Origin: DATFCK01 sp963728975
GTDB lineage: Bacteria; Verrucomicrobiota; Verrucomicrobiia; Chthoniobacterales; UBA10450
Direction: 5' to 3'
DNA: 64,000 bases
NCBI GenBank assembly: GCA_963728975.1
Contig: CAVSMF010000003.1
Location: 186,001-250,000 of the forward strand
The position numbers and the translations under genes were made by a program. Under the pieces are notes generated by a model that did not search any database, was not told the DNA's origin, and saw only the letters and a program-made list of their open reading frames with translations. Below are positions 44,734 through 54,219 of the stretch, piece after piece. How positions within the stretch are numbered: position 1 is the first letter of the stretch; each line of letters begins with the position of its first letter.

Positions 44734-45636
44734 ATGGAAAAGCGGCGGCTCGGCAAAACAGATATGGACGTTTCCGTCCTTGGTCTCGGCGCCGCTGAGA
44801 TCGGCTATCAAAATGCCTCGATCGAAACAGTAAAGGCGCTTTTGACCAACGCGCTCGATACCGGGGTCAACGTGATCGATACCGCTGAGTGCTACCGGGG
44901 CAGTGAGGAAATGATCGGCCAGGCCATCGCCCATTGCCGGGATGAATTTTTTCTGTTTACCAAGTGCGGCCATCCCCACGGAGCCGAGAGCGCGCCCAAT
45001 TGGTCGGAGGCATCGATTCTGGAAAGCATCGCGCGCAGTTTGCAGCGGTTAAAGACCGACCGCGTGGACATTGTGCATTTGCACAGCTGTTCTGAGGCTG
45101 AGTTGCGCAAGGGCGAGGTCATCGCTGCCTTGGAGACCGCGCGTAAATCCGGTTACACCCGTTACATCGGTTACAGCGGCGACGGCCAGGCCGCGCATTA
45201 TGCGGCGGAGTGCGGAGCGTTCGATACCCTGCAAATCTCGGTCAACATCGCCGACCAGGAAGCCATCGCCCTCACTTTGCCGAAGGCACGAGAGAACAAC
45301 CTGGGCGTGATCGCCAAGCGGCCTTTGGCCAACGCCGCCTGGAAAACCGGTCACACGCCGATCCAGTCTTATCATCACGAATACTGGGGGCGCCTCCGCA
45401 AATTGAGCTACGATTTCGTTCGCGAATTCGACCTGGAAAAAAGCATATCCATCGCGCTCCGCTTTACCCTGAGCGTGCCGGGAGTGCATACTGCGATCGT
45501 AGGCACAACCAAACCGGATCGATTGCAGCAAAATTTCAGATTGCTCGAAGCCGGTCCTCTGTCCGAACCGGAGTTTAAAGCTATTCGGGAACGCTGGGAA
45601 GAGATCGCACCCCGCATCTGGATCGGCCAGGTGTGA
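44734..45636 (+). CDS. Aldo/keto reductase
   Basis: 300 residues, NAD(P)H-dependent AKR barrel. The catalytic tetrad is D49, Y54 (IDTAECYRG), K77 (FTKCGH) and H117 (IVHLHSCS). Strand and helix spacing are typical, with IAKRPLANAAW and VHTAIVGTTKPDRLQQN in the cofactor region. The substrate is unknown. It reads with the next aldo/keto reductase gene, but a 180-bp repeat-containing gap separates them. Confidence 0.88.
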   Translation: MEKRRLGKTDMDVSVLGLGAAEIGYQNASIETVKALLTNALDTGVNVIDTAECYRGSEEMIGQAIAHCRDEFFLFTKCGHPHGAESAPNWSEASILESIARSLQRLKTDRVDIVHLHSCSEAELRKGEVIAALETARKSGYTRYIGYSGDGQAAHYAAECGAFDTLQISVNIADQEAIALTLPKARENNLGVIAKRPLANAAWKTGHTPIQSYHHEYWGRLRKLSYDFVREFDLEKSISIALRFTLSVPGVHTAIVGTTKPDRLQQNFRLLEAGPLSEPEFKAIRERWEEIAPRIWIGQV

Positions 45637-45654
45637 CCGATGTCCGATCGGGCG

Positions 45655-45818
45655 GCCGTCGGAAATTCAAAGGTCCAAGCTCCAAGGTCCAGGGAATGTC
45701 CAAAATCCAAATCAAAAAGCCCGCGCAAAACAAGGAGCACTATTTTAAAATTGAAGCTTCTTTGGAATTTGGTGCTTGAGGGTTTGGAGGTTCCGAGACC
45801 CTCTTGTAAGATTATTCC
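45655..45818. repeat. Interspersed repeat of the TCCAAGGTCC type
   Basis: Contains GGTCCAAGCTCCAAGGTCC, TGTCCAAAATCCAAATC, a GAAGCTTC palindrome and TTTGGTGCTTGAGGGTTTGG. A related short form (CCAAGCACCAACGCCCAAGC) is at 60214-60238. No gene. Confidence 0.55.
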
Positions 45819-46811
45819 ATGAAGCAACGTAAGTTAGGGCGAGGTGGCCCCATGGTTTCGGCAATCGGACTCGGTTGCATGGGAATGTCTGATTTTTATG
45901 GCGGCGGCCGCGATGAAGACGAATCGATCGCCACCATCCATCGCGCGCTGGAACTGGGCATTACTTTTTTCGATACCGCCGACGTCTACGGCCCGCACAC
46001 CAACGAAAAACTGGTCGGCCGCGCCTTGAAAGGGCGGCGCGATCAGGTAGTAATCGCAACTAAATTCGGAATTCTGCGCGATCCGGGCAAGCCGGAGTTT
46101 CGGGGCATCAGCGGCAAACCCGATTACGTGCGTCAAGCCTGCGAGGAAAGCTTGCGCCGGCTCGAGATCGATTGCATCGATCTTTATTATCAGCACCGGG
46201 TTGATCCCGACACGCCGATTGAAGAAACAGTCGGCGCGATGGCCGAGCTGGTCCGGGAAGGCAAAGTCCGGTTTCTCGGTTTGTCCGAAGCCGGGGCCGA
46301 TTCGATTCGGCGCGCCCACCGGGTTCATCCCATCACGGCCCTGCAATCGGAGTATTCCCTGTGGACGCGCGACCCCGAGGACGAAGTGTTGGCGGTCTGC
46401 CATGAGCTCGGCGTCGGGTTTGTTCCTTACAGCCCGTTAGGCCGGGGTTTTTTGACCGGAAAAATCCAAAGCCCGTCCGATTTGGAAGAAAACGATTATC
46501 GGCGGACCACGCCGCGGTTTCAGGGAGAAAATTTCAAGCGGAACCTGGATCTGGTGAAGCGGGTGGAAGAAGTCGCCCGGGAGAAGCATTGCACCCCGGC
46601 TCAGCTCGCTCTGGCCTGGGTTCTCGGGCAAGGAAACAACATCGTGCCAATCCCGGGAACGAAACGGCGCAAATATTTACAGGAAAACATCGGGGCGGTC
46701 GATGTGACCTTGACCAAAGACGATCTGGCGCGAATTGACGCGGTCGCTTCCCGGAACGCATTCGCCGGCTCCCGCTACCCGGAAGCGATGATGAAACTGC
46801 TCAGCCGGTAG
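45819..46811 (+). CDS. Aldo/keto reductase (AKR13-like)
   Basis: 330 residues. Tetrad D52, Y57 (FDTADVYGPHTNE), K82 (IATKFG) and H126 (YYQHRVD). GLGCMGMSDFYGG, GKVRFLGLSEAGADSIRRAH and the IPGTKRRKYLQEN cofactor loop are typical of the AKR13/YakC branch, which acts on small aldehydes. It is a distinct subfamily from the preceding gene, so this is not a simple duplication. Confidence 0.9.
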   Translation: MKQRKLGRGGPMVSAIGLGCMGMSDFYGGGRDEDESIATIHRALELGITFFDTADVYGPHTNEKLVGRALKGRRDQVVIATKFGILRDPGKPEFRGISGKPDYVRQACEESLRRLEIDCIDLYYQHRVDPDTPIEETVGAMAELVREGKVRFLGLSEAGADSIRRAHRVHPITALQSEYSLWTRDPEDEVLAVCHELGVGFVPYSPLGRGFLTGKIQSPSDLEENDYRRTTPRFQGENFKRNLDLVKRVEEVAREKHCTPAQLALAWVLGQGNNIVPIPGTKRRKYLQENIGAVDVTLTKDDLARIDAVASRNAFAGSRYPEAMMKLLSR

Positions 46812-47091
46812 CTCGGCATTCCGAATCAGTTGCAGGCGCCTTTCCCAAGCGCCCGCAACGAGCTTCACCGCAGTAGAAGCCATCTCATAAATAGTTGGAA
46901 ATCGGAAGAACAGGACTACCCAATTTTGTCCGATACCTCAACCGGACGCGCCCGCGGACATTCCGGAGAGATCTTCCCGCCTGGGTCCGTCGGGGTTACC
47001 GGATTTTGACCTATCTCTCAATCAGTTGGCGGTCGGATTGTCACGCGCTGTCCGATGCCGCACGATAAAGATAATTAATCTGGAACCAAAC
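46812..47091. other. Intergenic region, no gene
   Basis: Nothing coding is supported. CAGGCGC and GCGCCCG near 46835-46855 look like a degraded relative of the REP at 18131. Several TTGTCCGAT/GTCCGATGCC fragments recall the repeats upstream of purL. Confidence 0.4.
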
Positions 47092-47331
47092 ATGAACGGA
47101 TTTGAGGAACAAGCAGCGCAGCAACGGATGGAAATGTATTGGGAAGCGCATCCACGCAGTCCGTCAGCAGTTCGACGTCCGCGCCTCTACAAACGCGGCC
47201 AGACATGGGTCGTACTGCTCGGACCAAACTTGCAGGAAGGGATCGCCGGATTCGGTCCGACCGTCGAATCCGCCCTGCGTGCCTTCGACACCCAATACCT
47301 GAACTCGCTTCGTCCGCCGATCGCCGCCTAA
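47092..47331 (+). CDS. Small hypothetical protein
   Basis: 79 residues from the ATG at 47092, preferred to a frame opening at 47026. Sequence: FEEQAAQQRMEMYWEAHPRS, then RLYKRGQTWVVLLGPNLQEG and a C-terminal GFGPTVESALRAFDTQYL. A single beta-hairpin plus helix fold is likely. No family recognised. It lies alone between the aldo/keto reductase and the CheB-CheR gene; the stop is inside GCCTAAC. Confidence 0.5.
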   Translation: MNGFEEQAAQQRMEMYWEAHPRSPSAVRRPRLYKRGQTWVVLLGPNLQEGIAGFGPTVESALRAFDTQYLNSLRPPIAA

Positions 47332-47486
47332 CCCCGGGCCGGCTGATTTTGGGGAACCGAACGGGCAAATACCGGTCTGACGCATTGCCCATGCGGGTTA
47401 GGTTAGATTGTTAGTATCAAGGTTTCTAGCAATCTTGTAGTCCTATCAACCCTGTGGAGTTGCCTGAAAACAGCGAGCCGGAGACC

Positions 47487-47500
47487 GGCACGGTATTCGC
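47487..47500 (+). promoter_or_regulatory. Candidate sigma-54 promoter
   Basis: GGCACGGTATTCGC has GG and GC exactly ten bases apart, as in the -24/-12 consensus TGGCACGNNNNTTGC. The start would be near 47511, 30 bp before the ATG of the CheB-CheR gene. The match is good but unsupported by an activator site. Confidence 0.35.
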
Positions 47501-47540
47501 GGCTTGAATCTCCCGGTTAGGTAATGAATTGTTATTCGAC

Positions 47541-50270
47541 ATGGCCGGTAGAGGGAAAGTGAAGAAGCCTGCACCACACTCGTTAATCAGCAGAAGAGCG
47601 GTGCTCCGGTCGCACATTCCGCAGTCCGCCGCCGGTCAAAAAAAAATGGCCGGATCCCGACGCGCTGCCGGGTCAGCTCCTCTCCGACGGACGCAGGCGA
47701 ACTCGCAAGGTAATGCTAAAGGCAATCTCGGCTGCCCGATAGTAGGCGTGGGGGGGTCGGCCGGCGGGTTCGAGGCGGCCATGGAACTCTTGCGCGAGTT
47801 ACCGGAAAAGAATGGAATGGCTTTCGTTATTGTCCAGCACCTCGATCCGCATCATTCCAGCAAACTCGCCAGTTTGCTGGCCAAAGCCACGAAGATGCCG
47901 GTCGCCGAAGTCACCAGGACAACCAAGCCGGAACCGAACCAGGTTTATGTTCAGCCGGCAAACAAGTGCCTGATCGTTAGGGGTGGGCAGTTGAAGCTTG
48001 TCCGCCGGACCCAGCGCATTAACGTTGCCATCGACCATTTTTTTGAATCGCTGGCCGAGGACCGGGGCGCCCGCGCGATCGCAATTCTTCTCTCGGGCTG
48101 CGGAAGCGACGGCACAGCCGGTCTGCGCGCGATCAAGGAGGCCGGCGGACTGACTTTTGCCCAATCGGAAGAGAGCGCGCGATTTCCGGAGATGCCGCGC
48201 AATGCCATTCGGTCCGGCTTCGTGGATGCGGTCCTTTCCCCCCGGCAGATTGCCCGGGAGATCCGGCAAATTGCCAAGCATCCCTATCTTCGACGGCCGA
48301 TTGCCGACGTAGACCACATCTACGAAGCGGCGGACGATTTGGGCCGCATTTTTTTCTCCTTGAAGAAACAAATGGGGGTCGATTTCAGCAATTATAAAGC
48401 CGGCACCCTCAATCGGCGCATCCAGCGGCGGATGGCCCTTCACCGGATCAAGACGTTGAGCCAGTACGCCCGATTTCTCCGTGACAACAAAAAAGAGATT
48501 CAAGCGCTGTTTGACGATCTGCTCATCAACGTGACCCGCTTTTTTCGGGACGCGCGCCTTTTTACCGCTTTGCGGGAACGTTATCTTCCCGGGCTATTAA
48601 AGACGAAGGAGCGGCAATCCGACCTCCGAGCCTGGGTGCCCGGGTGCGCGACCGGCGAAGAAGTTTATTCCCTGGCGATCTGTCTGCTGGAAACGCTCGG
48701 CCGGCGTTCCTCCGAATTGCGGATCCAGATTTTTGGAACCGATCTGAGCGAGACGATGATCGATCATGCCCGGGCCGGCATCTATTCCAACGCGATTGAG
48801 AAGGACGTTTCGCCCTTGCGGTTAAAGCGATTCTTCACAAAAACCGAGGTCGGTTATCAGATTGCCCGCCGCGTGCGAGATGTCTGCACCTTCGCCCGGC
48901 AGGACGTCGTGACCGATCCGCCGTTTTCGCGGCTGGACCTGATCAGTTGCCGGAACCTTCTTATTTATCTGGGGCCCGATTTGCAGAAGCGTTGCATCCC
49001 CCAATTTCATCACGCTTTGAATCCCGGCGGTTACCTGATTCTGGGTCCCGCGGAATCGGTAGGCACATTCGATAAACTGTTCGAGCTGGCTGATAAGAAG
49101 AACAAGATTTACATTAAACAAGCGGTGACACTGCCCCAGTCGCTGGGCGTGATCGACTACCGGAATCACGACGTCTCGCACTTTGGGATGAAAGCAATCT
49201 CCGGTGTAACTCCCGGGGTCAATGCCGAGTTGCTCCAAACCGCGGATCGTATCATGCTTAGCGCCTACGCCCCGGCCGCAGTAGTAGTCGATCAAGATCT
49301 GAAGGTGCATCAGTTCCGCGGGCGGACCGATATTTATCTCCAGCACCAGCCCGGACCGGCCTCTCTCGACCTGCTGCAGATCGTGCGAACCAGTTTGGTA
49401 GCGGATCTGCGCAATACTATTCGCCGGGCGATCAAGTCGAACAAGCCGGCCCGGAAAGAACGGGCCGTGGCAAAACTCAACGGCAAAATGCTGGAAATGA
49501 ATATCCAGGTTGTGCCGTTTAGAATCTCCACCACGGAAAAGCCATGGCTGCTGGTAATTTTTGATGAAACAACCCAGGAGAGCAGGTCGGTCGAGCCCCG
49601 GCCGAGGCTGGGTAAGTCCGCAAGGCAACGCGAAATCGGAGAGCTGCGCCGGGAACTGGCTGCGACCAAGGAATCGCTCCAGGCGATCATCGAAGAGCAG
49701 GAAGCAGGCAATGAAGAGTTGAAATCGGCGAATGAGGAAATCGAATCGAGCAACGAAGAACTGCAATCGACCAACGAAGAACTGGAGACAGCCAAGGAGG
49801 AATTGCAATCGACCAACGAGGAACTCACTACCTTGAACGAAGAGCTAAGCACTCGAAACCTGGAGATGCTGCAGGTAAACAATGATCTGAGCAACCTCCT
49901 GGCCAGCCTTCAATTGCCAATCGTGATGGTGGATAACAACCTGATCGTGCGGCGGGCCACTCCGGCAGCGCGAATTCCCTTCAATATTTTGGCAAGCGAT
50001 GTCGGCCGGCCTATCAGCGATTTGAAACGAAACGTCGATATCCCGGATCTGGAAGCCATTGTGCGCAGTTCGATCGATACCCTGGCAAGCCATGAGCGGC
50101 CAGTCACCGGCAAAGAAGGGCGCCGTTACCTGCTTCGGGTGCGTCCTTACCGGACCAGCGAGGATAAAATCGATGGCGCAGTCATTACTCTGATCGAGAC
50201 TGATGGAAGGACAAAAGGTAATGAGAGCAAAGCATCCAAGAACCGCCGCCAAATTGCGCGCCCCAAATAA
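47541..50270 (+). CDS. CheB-CheR-PAS fusion chemosensory protein
   Basis: About 909 residues from the ATG at 47541. Domain order: a basic low-complexity head; a CheB methylesterase (GVGGSAGG with catalytic Ser, QHLDPHHSS with catalytic His, SGCGSDGTAG with Asp); CheR methyltransferase (VTRFFRD, PGCATGEEVYSLAICLLE as the SAM site, GTDLSETMID); a coiled coil of repeated SxNEELxSxNEE units (about 725-780); and a PAS domain. Such fusions combine methyl transfer and removal in one sensory protein, usually next to hybrid kinases rather than in classical chemotaxis. The histidine kinase gene starts inside its 3' end, so the two are translationally coupled. A sigma-54-like site lies upstream. Confidence 0.93.
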   Translation: MAGRGKVKKPAPHSLISRRAVLRSHIPQSAAGQKKMAGSRRAAGSAPLRRTQANSQGNAKGNLGCPIVGVGGSAGGFEAAMELLRELPEKNGMAFVIVQHLDPHHSSKLASLLAKATKMPVAEVTRTTKPEPNQVYVQPANKCLIVRGGQLKLVRRTQRINVAIDHFFESLAEDRGARAIAILLSGCGSDGTAGLRAIKEAGGLTFAQSEESARFPEMPRNAIRSGFVDAVLSPRQIAREIRQIAKHPYLRRPIADVDHIYEAADDLGRIFFSLKKQMGVDFSNYKAGTLNRRIQRRMALHRIKTLSQYARFLRDNKKEIQALFDDLLINVTRFFRDARLFTALRERYLPGLLKTKERQSDLRAWVPGCATGEEVYSLAICLLETLGRRSSELRIQIFGTDLSETMIDHARAGIYSNAIEKDVSPLRLKRFFTKTEVGYQIARRVRDVCTFARQDVVTDPPFSRLDLISCRNLLIYLGPDLQKRCIPQFHHALNPGGYLILGPAESVGTFDKLFELADKKNKIYIKQAVTLPQSLGVIDYRNHDVSHFGMKAISGVTPGVNAELLQTADRIMLSAYAPAAVVVDQDLKVHQFRGRTDIYLQHQPGPASLDLLQIVRTSLVADLRNTIRRAIKSNKPARKERAVAKLNGKMLEMNIQVVPFRISTTEKPWLLVIFDETTQESRSVEPRPRLGKSARQREIGELRRELAATKESLQAIIEEQEAGNEELKSANEEIESSNEELQSTNEELETAKEELQSTNEELTTLNEELSTRNLEMLQVNNDLSNLLASLQLPIVMVDNNLIVRRATPAARIPFNILASDVGRPISDLKRNVDIPDLEAIVRSSIDTLASHERPVTGKEGRRYLLRVRPYRTSEDKIDGAVITLIETDGRTKGNESKASKNRRQIARPK

Positions 50271-52845
50271 AAAATCGAAGGTGCAGCGCCGCCCGAAAAC
50301 AGCGGCATCGGCTCGTTTGCATCCGCCCGAAATTACCGGGGTGGCGTTGAAAAAAGAGAGATTGTCCCGGAATCAGGTCGGTTCGCCCGCGGCCGCCCCG
50401 GGGCCGGTTGCGGACAACGGTTCCCGGCCGGCCAAGACCGGCTTCCAGCACCCAAAAACCGAACTGGAAGCCGCGATTCAACGCTACATCGATCTTTTTG
50501 ATTTCTCGCCCATCGCCTATGTGACGTTTGATCGCATGGGCCGAATTGAAGAAATCAGCGTAACCGCCGCGCGCCTTCTCAATCGTTCCCGCCCGCAACT
50601 GGTTGGCGGCCCTTTTTCAGTTTGCGTGGCCCCGGCCGACACCCAGATATTTCTTAACCATCTTTCCCGCTGCCGCTCTTCCAGCGAACGGGTGGAAACG
50701 GAATTGCGGCTCAAGACCGGAGACGGCCGCATCTTTCCGGTTCAGCTCTCCAGCCGGCCGATGGATTCCTTTATGAAGGACGGCGCCCTGCTCTACCAGA
50801 CCGGGATCATTGATCTGACCGAGCGCAAGAAGGGCGAAGCCGAGCTACGGCAATCGCAGGAGCGATATCGGACCTTGTTCGAACTGGTTCCGATAGCGGT
50901 CTACGCCTGCGACGCCGATGGCGTAATCCAGGAATGCAACGAACGGGCGGCGGAATTATGGGGCCGGAGGCCGAACGACAACGGAGCAAAGCAGAAGTTT
51001 TGCGGCTCCCACAAAATCTATTATCCGGATGGACAATTGATGCCTCACGACAAATGCCCGATGGCCAGGGCTCTGCGGGGCGAGCATCTCGACCCGAAAG
51101 ATCTGGAGATCGTGGTGGAGCGGGAGGATGGGGAGCGCAGAAGCATTATTGTGGCGCCCAGACCGCTGATCGACGAGCGGGGCGACATCATCGGGGCGAT
51201 CAACTGTCTTTACGACATCACTGAGCGCAAGCGCTGGGAGCATTCTCTGGCTGAAGCTGCCCGACAACAGCACGCTCTGTATGAATTCATGCAACGAAGG
51301 CGCGAGGCGGAATCGGTGCGGGACGTTTGCGCCGCAGCGGTCGACGCCGTCATGTCCGCCGTCGTCTGCGATCGGGCCTCAATTTTGCTTTTCGATGCCG
51401 GCCGGAGGTTGCGATTTGTGGCCTGGCGGGGACTATCGGCCCATTTCCGCAAAATGATCGAGGAGTATTTGCCCTGGCAGCGCACCGCAAAAAATCCAAA
51501 GCCCACCTGTGTCGCGGACGTCGATTTTGCCGATATTCCGCAACCGCTAAAAAAGGCGGCTCACGGAGAAGGAATTCAGGCTGGAGCCTTTGTCCCGCTG
51601 ATTTCAGATGGTAAACTGGTCGGCCGGTTGACGATTTACTATAACGCGCCCCACGTTTTCACCGGAAACGAGATCCGGCTCAGCATGACCATTGCCAGCC
51701 GGCTGGCCCTGGCGATTGAAGCCAAGAAAGCGGAGGCTGCTCTCCGGGAATCGGAAGAGCTGCATCGGGCGATCGTTAGTCAAACGGCAGTAGGGATCGT
51801 GCATAACGACCTCAAGGCCCGAATCCGCTACGCGAACGCAACTATCTGCCAGATGCTTGGCTACGCGGAATCCGAGCTAATTGGCAAAAGTATTTTCGAT
51901 CTGACTCATCCGGAGGATCTGGTCGAAAGTAAACGGCTCTTCCGGCGGATCGTCCGCCAAAGTGAGCCGTATCAGCTGGAGAAACGCTACCTTCGCAAAA
52001 ACGGCTCCGGCCTCTGGGTGAACGTCAGCGCGTCCCCTATCCGCAAGGCCGACGGAAAGATCGAGGCGACCGTATCGGTGATTCTCGACGTGACCGAGCG
52101 AAAACGGGCTCAGCAGGCGGTGGAAGAAGCAAAGGCGGACTTGGAGCTTCGGGTAACCGAGCGCACCGCCGCGCTACTGGCCGCCAACAAGGAGTTGCTC
52201 AATGAGATCGTGTTGCGCAAACAGCTCGAACGAGAGATTCTCGAAATCAGCGATCGTGAGCAGCGCCGGCTCGGCCAGGATTTGCACGACAGTCTTTGCC
52301 AGCATCTGACCGCCATCGCCTTCATGGCCGGAGAAATCGGCTCTCGCATGCGAGCCCGGAAACAGGTCCGCCCGGACGAACTGAAGACGATTTCGAAACT
52401 GATCAACGAAGGCGTGACCGAGGCGCGGACCATCGCTCGCGGTTTGCATCCGGTGGAGATGGATCCGGCCGGATTCACCGCCGCGATCCGGTCGCTTCTG
52501 CACCGGCAGTCGGCTCTTCCCTACCGGCTCGATATGCCCGAGGAGGTGCCGATCGACAACCCGGAGGTGGCTACTCATCTTTACCGGATTGCCCGGGAGG
52601 CGGTGATTAATGCGAACAAACATGCTCGCGCGCGCGAAATCATTGTCAGAATGCGCAGTTCGCGGGACCAGATTGAACTTAGCGTGGCAGATGACGGCAT
52701 CGGCATTAGCCAAAAGGCCGGCGATGGCAAAGGAATGGGCTTTCATATCATGAATTACCGAGCGCGCTCGATTGGGGCTCGTCTGGAGATAGAACCCGCA
52801 AAACCGCGTGGCACCCGAGTATCCTGCTACGTGCCCCGGAAATGA
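50221..52845 (+). CDS. Multi-PAS/GAF sensor histidine kinase (HisKA_3)
   Basis: About 874 residues from the ATG at 50221, chosen for the GGAAGGA upstream; 50203 is an alternative. After a basic N-terminus there are two PAS domains (about 85-340), a GAF domain (about 350-510) and a third PAS (about 520-640). Then comes a NarX-type HisKA_3 dimerisation domain with phospho-accepting H689 (QDLHDSLCQHL) and HATPase_c with N, G1 and G2 boxes (AREAVINANKHA, ADDGIGI, GMGFHIM). No membrane segment is seen, so it is cytoplasmic. It overlaps the CheB-CheR gene by 50 bp and the regulator gene by ATGA. The three form one signalling operon. Confidence 0.93.
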   Translation: MRAKHPRTAAKLRAPNKKSKVQRRPKTAASARLHPPEITGVALKKERLSRNQVGSPAAAPGPVADNGSRPAKTGFQHPKTELEAAIQRYIDLFDFSPIAYVTFDRMGRIEEISVTAARLLNRSRPQLVGGPFSVCVAPADTQIFLNHLSRCRSSSERVETELRLKTGDGRIFPVQLSSRPMDSFMKDGALLYQTGIIDLTERKKGEAELRQSQERYRTLFELVPIAVYACDADGVIQECNERAAELWGRRPNDNGAKQKFCGSHKIYYPDGQLMPHDKCPMARALRGEHLDPKDLEIVVEREDGERRSIIVAPRPLIDERGDIIGAINCLYDITERKRWEHSLAEAARQQHALYEFMQRRREAESVRDVCAAAVDAVMSAVVCDRASILLFDAGRRLRFVAWRGLSAHFRKMIEEYLPWQRTAKNPKPTCVADVDFADIPQPLKKAAHGEGIQAGAFVPLISDGKLVGRLTIYYNAPHVFTGNEIRLSMTIASRLALAIEAKKAEAALRESEELHRAIVSQTAVGIVHNDLKARIRYANATICQMLGYAESELIGKSIFDLTHPEDLVESKRLFRRIVRQSEPYQLEKRYLRKNGSGLWVNVSASPIRKADGKIEATVSVILDVTERKRAQQAVEEAKADLELRVTERTAALLAANKELLNEIVLRKQLEREILEISDREQRRLGQDLHDSLCQHLTAIAFMAGEIGSRMRARKQVRPDELKTISKLINEGVTEARTIARGLHPVEMDPAGFTAAIRSLLHRQSALPYRLDMPEEVPIDNPEVATHLYRIAREAVINANKHARAREIIVRMRSSRDQIELSVADDGIGISQKAGDGKGMGFHIMNYRARSIGARLEIEPAKPRGTRVSCYVPRK

Positions 52846-53618
52846 AATCGACAACCAGGATTGCTCCGGAACTCAAAGGAAAAAAAGTTCGGCAAAAGCC
52901 CGACAAACCGCAGCCGGCTAACGCGTCGGGCGGCGACGGAGAAAACAATTCCAAGAACGATTTCTCCGGCTCAGTTCGCATCATCGTGGTGGACGATCAT
53001 CCACTTTTCCGCCACGGCCTCGGCCAGCTGCTCAACTCCGATGACTCGTTCGCCGTCTGCGGGGAAGCGGGCGGCGCCCCGGAGGCGATCGCTTTGATAC
53101 GGAAATTAAGGCCCGATCTGGTGATCATCGATCTCGGTTTGAAAGGACCAAGCGGGCTGGAATTGACCAAATCTGTCCGGGCGGAGTTTCCGCGGCTGCC
53201 GGTGCTGATCCTTTCCATGCATGACGAACCAACCTATGCGGTGCGGTCGCTCCGGGCCGGGGCCAACGGTTACGTGACAAAACAGGAAGCGCTCGGCAGC
53301 GTCCTGGAAGCGGTCCGGGAAATCATGCTGGGCCGGACCTACCTGAGTCCTTCCATGGCCAGCGAAGTAATATCGAACGTGGTACTCTCCAAGCGCGAGC
53401 CGGGCACCAATCCGACCGACTCCCTGACCGATCGCGAGCTGGAAATCCTCGAACGAATCGGCAAGGGCGAAGAGGTAAAAACGATTGCCCTGGCCCTTCA
53501 TCTCAGTCCCAAGACGGTGGAAACGCATCGCGCTCATATCAAAGAGAAGCTGCGGCTTTCCAATGCGCGGCAGGTGGCGCGTTACGCGGTCCAGTGGGCC
53601 AGCGCCCGGGGAATGTGA
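52842..53618 (+). CDS. NarL/FixJ-family response regulator
   Basis: 258 residues. A lysine-rich N-terminal extension of about 45 residues precedes the receiver domain. The phosphorylation pocket is complete: D51 and D52 (VVDDHP), D97 (IIDLGL) and K147 (VTKQEA). The C-terminal LuxR-type HTH is at about 195-255 (LTDRELEILERIGKGEEVKT, LHLSPKTVETHRAHIKEKL). The kinase directly upstream is the obvious partner. The basic extension is unusual for the family and may add DNA or RNA contact. Confidence 0.93.
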   Translation: MKSTTRIAPELKGKKVRQKPDKPQPANASGGDGENNSKNDFSGSVRIIVVDDHPLFRHGLGQLLNSDDSFAVCGEAGGAPEAIALIRKLRPDLVIIDLGLKGPSGLELTKSVRAEFPRLPVLILSMHDEPTYAVRSLRAGANGYVTKQEALGSVLEAVREIMLGRTYLSPSMASEVISNVVLSKREPGTNPTDSLTDRELEILERIGKGEEVKTIALALHLSPKTVETHRAHIKEKLRLSNARQVARYAVQWASARGM

Positions 53619-53655
53619 CAGGGGAGCGCGGGCTTCCCATCCGCAACCGTAGCCT

Positions 53656-53707
53656 TGATCTCCGGTCGCGTTCCTAACCCCCAAAGCGGCTAGGACGCCG
53701 CTTCTAC
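53656..53707 (-). repeat. REP element (GTAGAAGCGGCG family), copy 2
   Basis: Same hairpin as at 16541-16592 with small changes in the loop side (GTCCTA instead of GTCCCC). The upstream CTCCGGTCGCGT is also shared. Confidence 0.8.
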
Positions 53708-53834
53708 TTTGGCGAGCGTAAGCTCCGGCCTCATCCGACTTCTCGCCGCCCCGGGGCGATGGCAACAAAGATCGAGACCTCCCGGAGACACAAAATTGAA
53801 AAGGCATAAAAATAAATAATTCCCTGTTTTTCGC

Positions 53835-53941
53835 GTCCTTTCGTGTGTTTCGTGGGCCACTGCTGCAGGGAAGGCCTTCCGGCAACATGTCCGCCAATCG
53901 GACGGACTCGTCCTGGGGCGAGCCCGCGCTCCCCGTTGCTC
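53835..53941 (+). repeat. 107-bp direct repeat, left copy
   Basis: Matches 56204-56311 with two substitutions and one inserted G, in the same orientation. It begins GTCCTTTCGTGTGTTTCGTG and includes CTGCTGCAGGGAAGGCC and CGCCAATCGGACGGACTCG. It has no coding sense and no obvious terminal inverted repeat. Confidence 0.9.
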
Positions 53942-54219
53942 GCAGAAGACGAGCGTGTAAGATGGTGGCATTTTCTGCACCTGGCTCTCACTTTTTCATC
54001 GTGTTTTCAGCAGCATTTCGCCCAGCAGACCTGCTGGTAAGATCAATGTTTCTCGCTGTTCTCAGCGAAAATTTTAACGGCAGGGACGACTTCTCGCGGA
54101 CTGGAGAAGCACATTAAATTACTGCCTTCGATTAGAACAAAAACTCAGAGGAGAGAATGTTAGCCCACCCAGACGGATCGCGGCCTTGTTCAGCACTCCA
54201 AAATCAGTGACGGTTCGGG

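Larger units (their letters stand above)
53619..54219. other. Repeat-rich intergenic region
   Basis: No gene is supported. It holds a GTAGAAGCGGCG REP (53656-53707), a CGCGAAA-type repeat (about 53827-53857) and the left copy of the 107-bp direct repeat (53835-53941). The remainder, 53942-54219, shows nothing I can assign. Confidence 0.55.

Noticed and set aside
53843..54117. Short frames in the direct repeat before the propeller gene
   Set aside because: The same peptide (LLQGRPSGNMSANRTDSSWGEP) appears at the second repeat copy; it is repeat DNA, not a gene.
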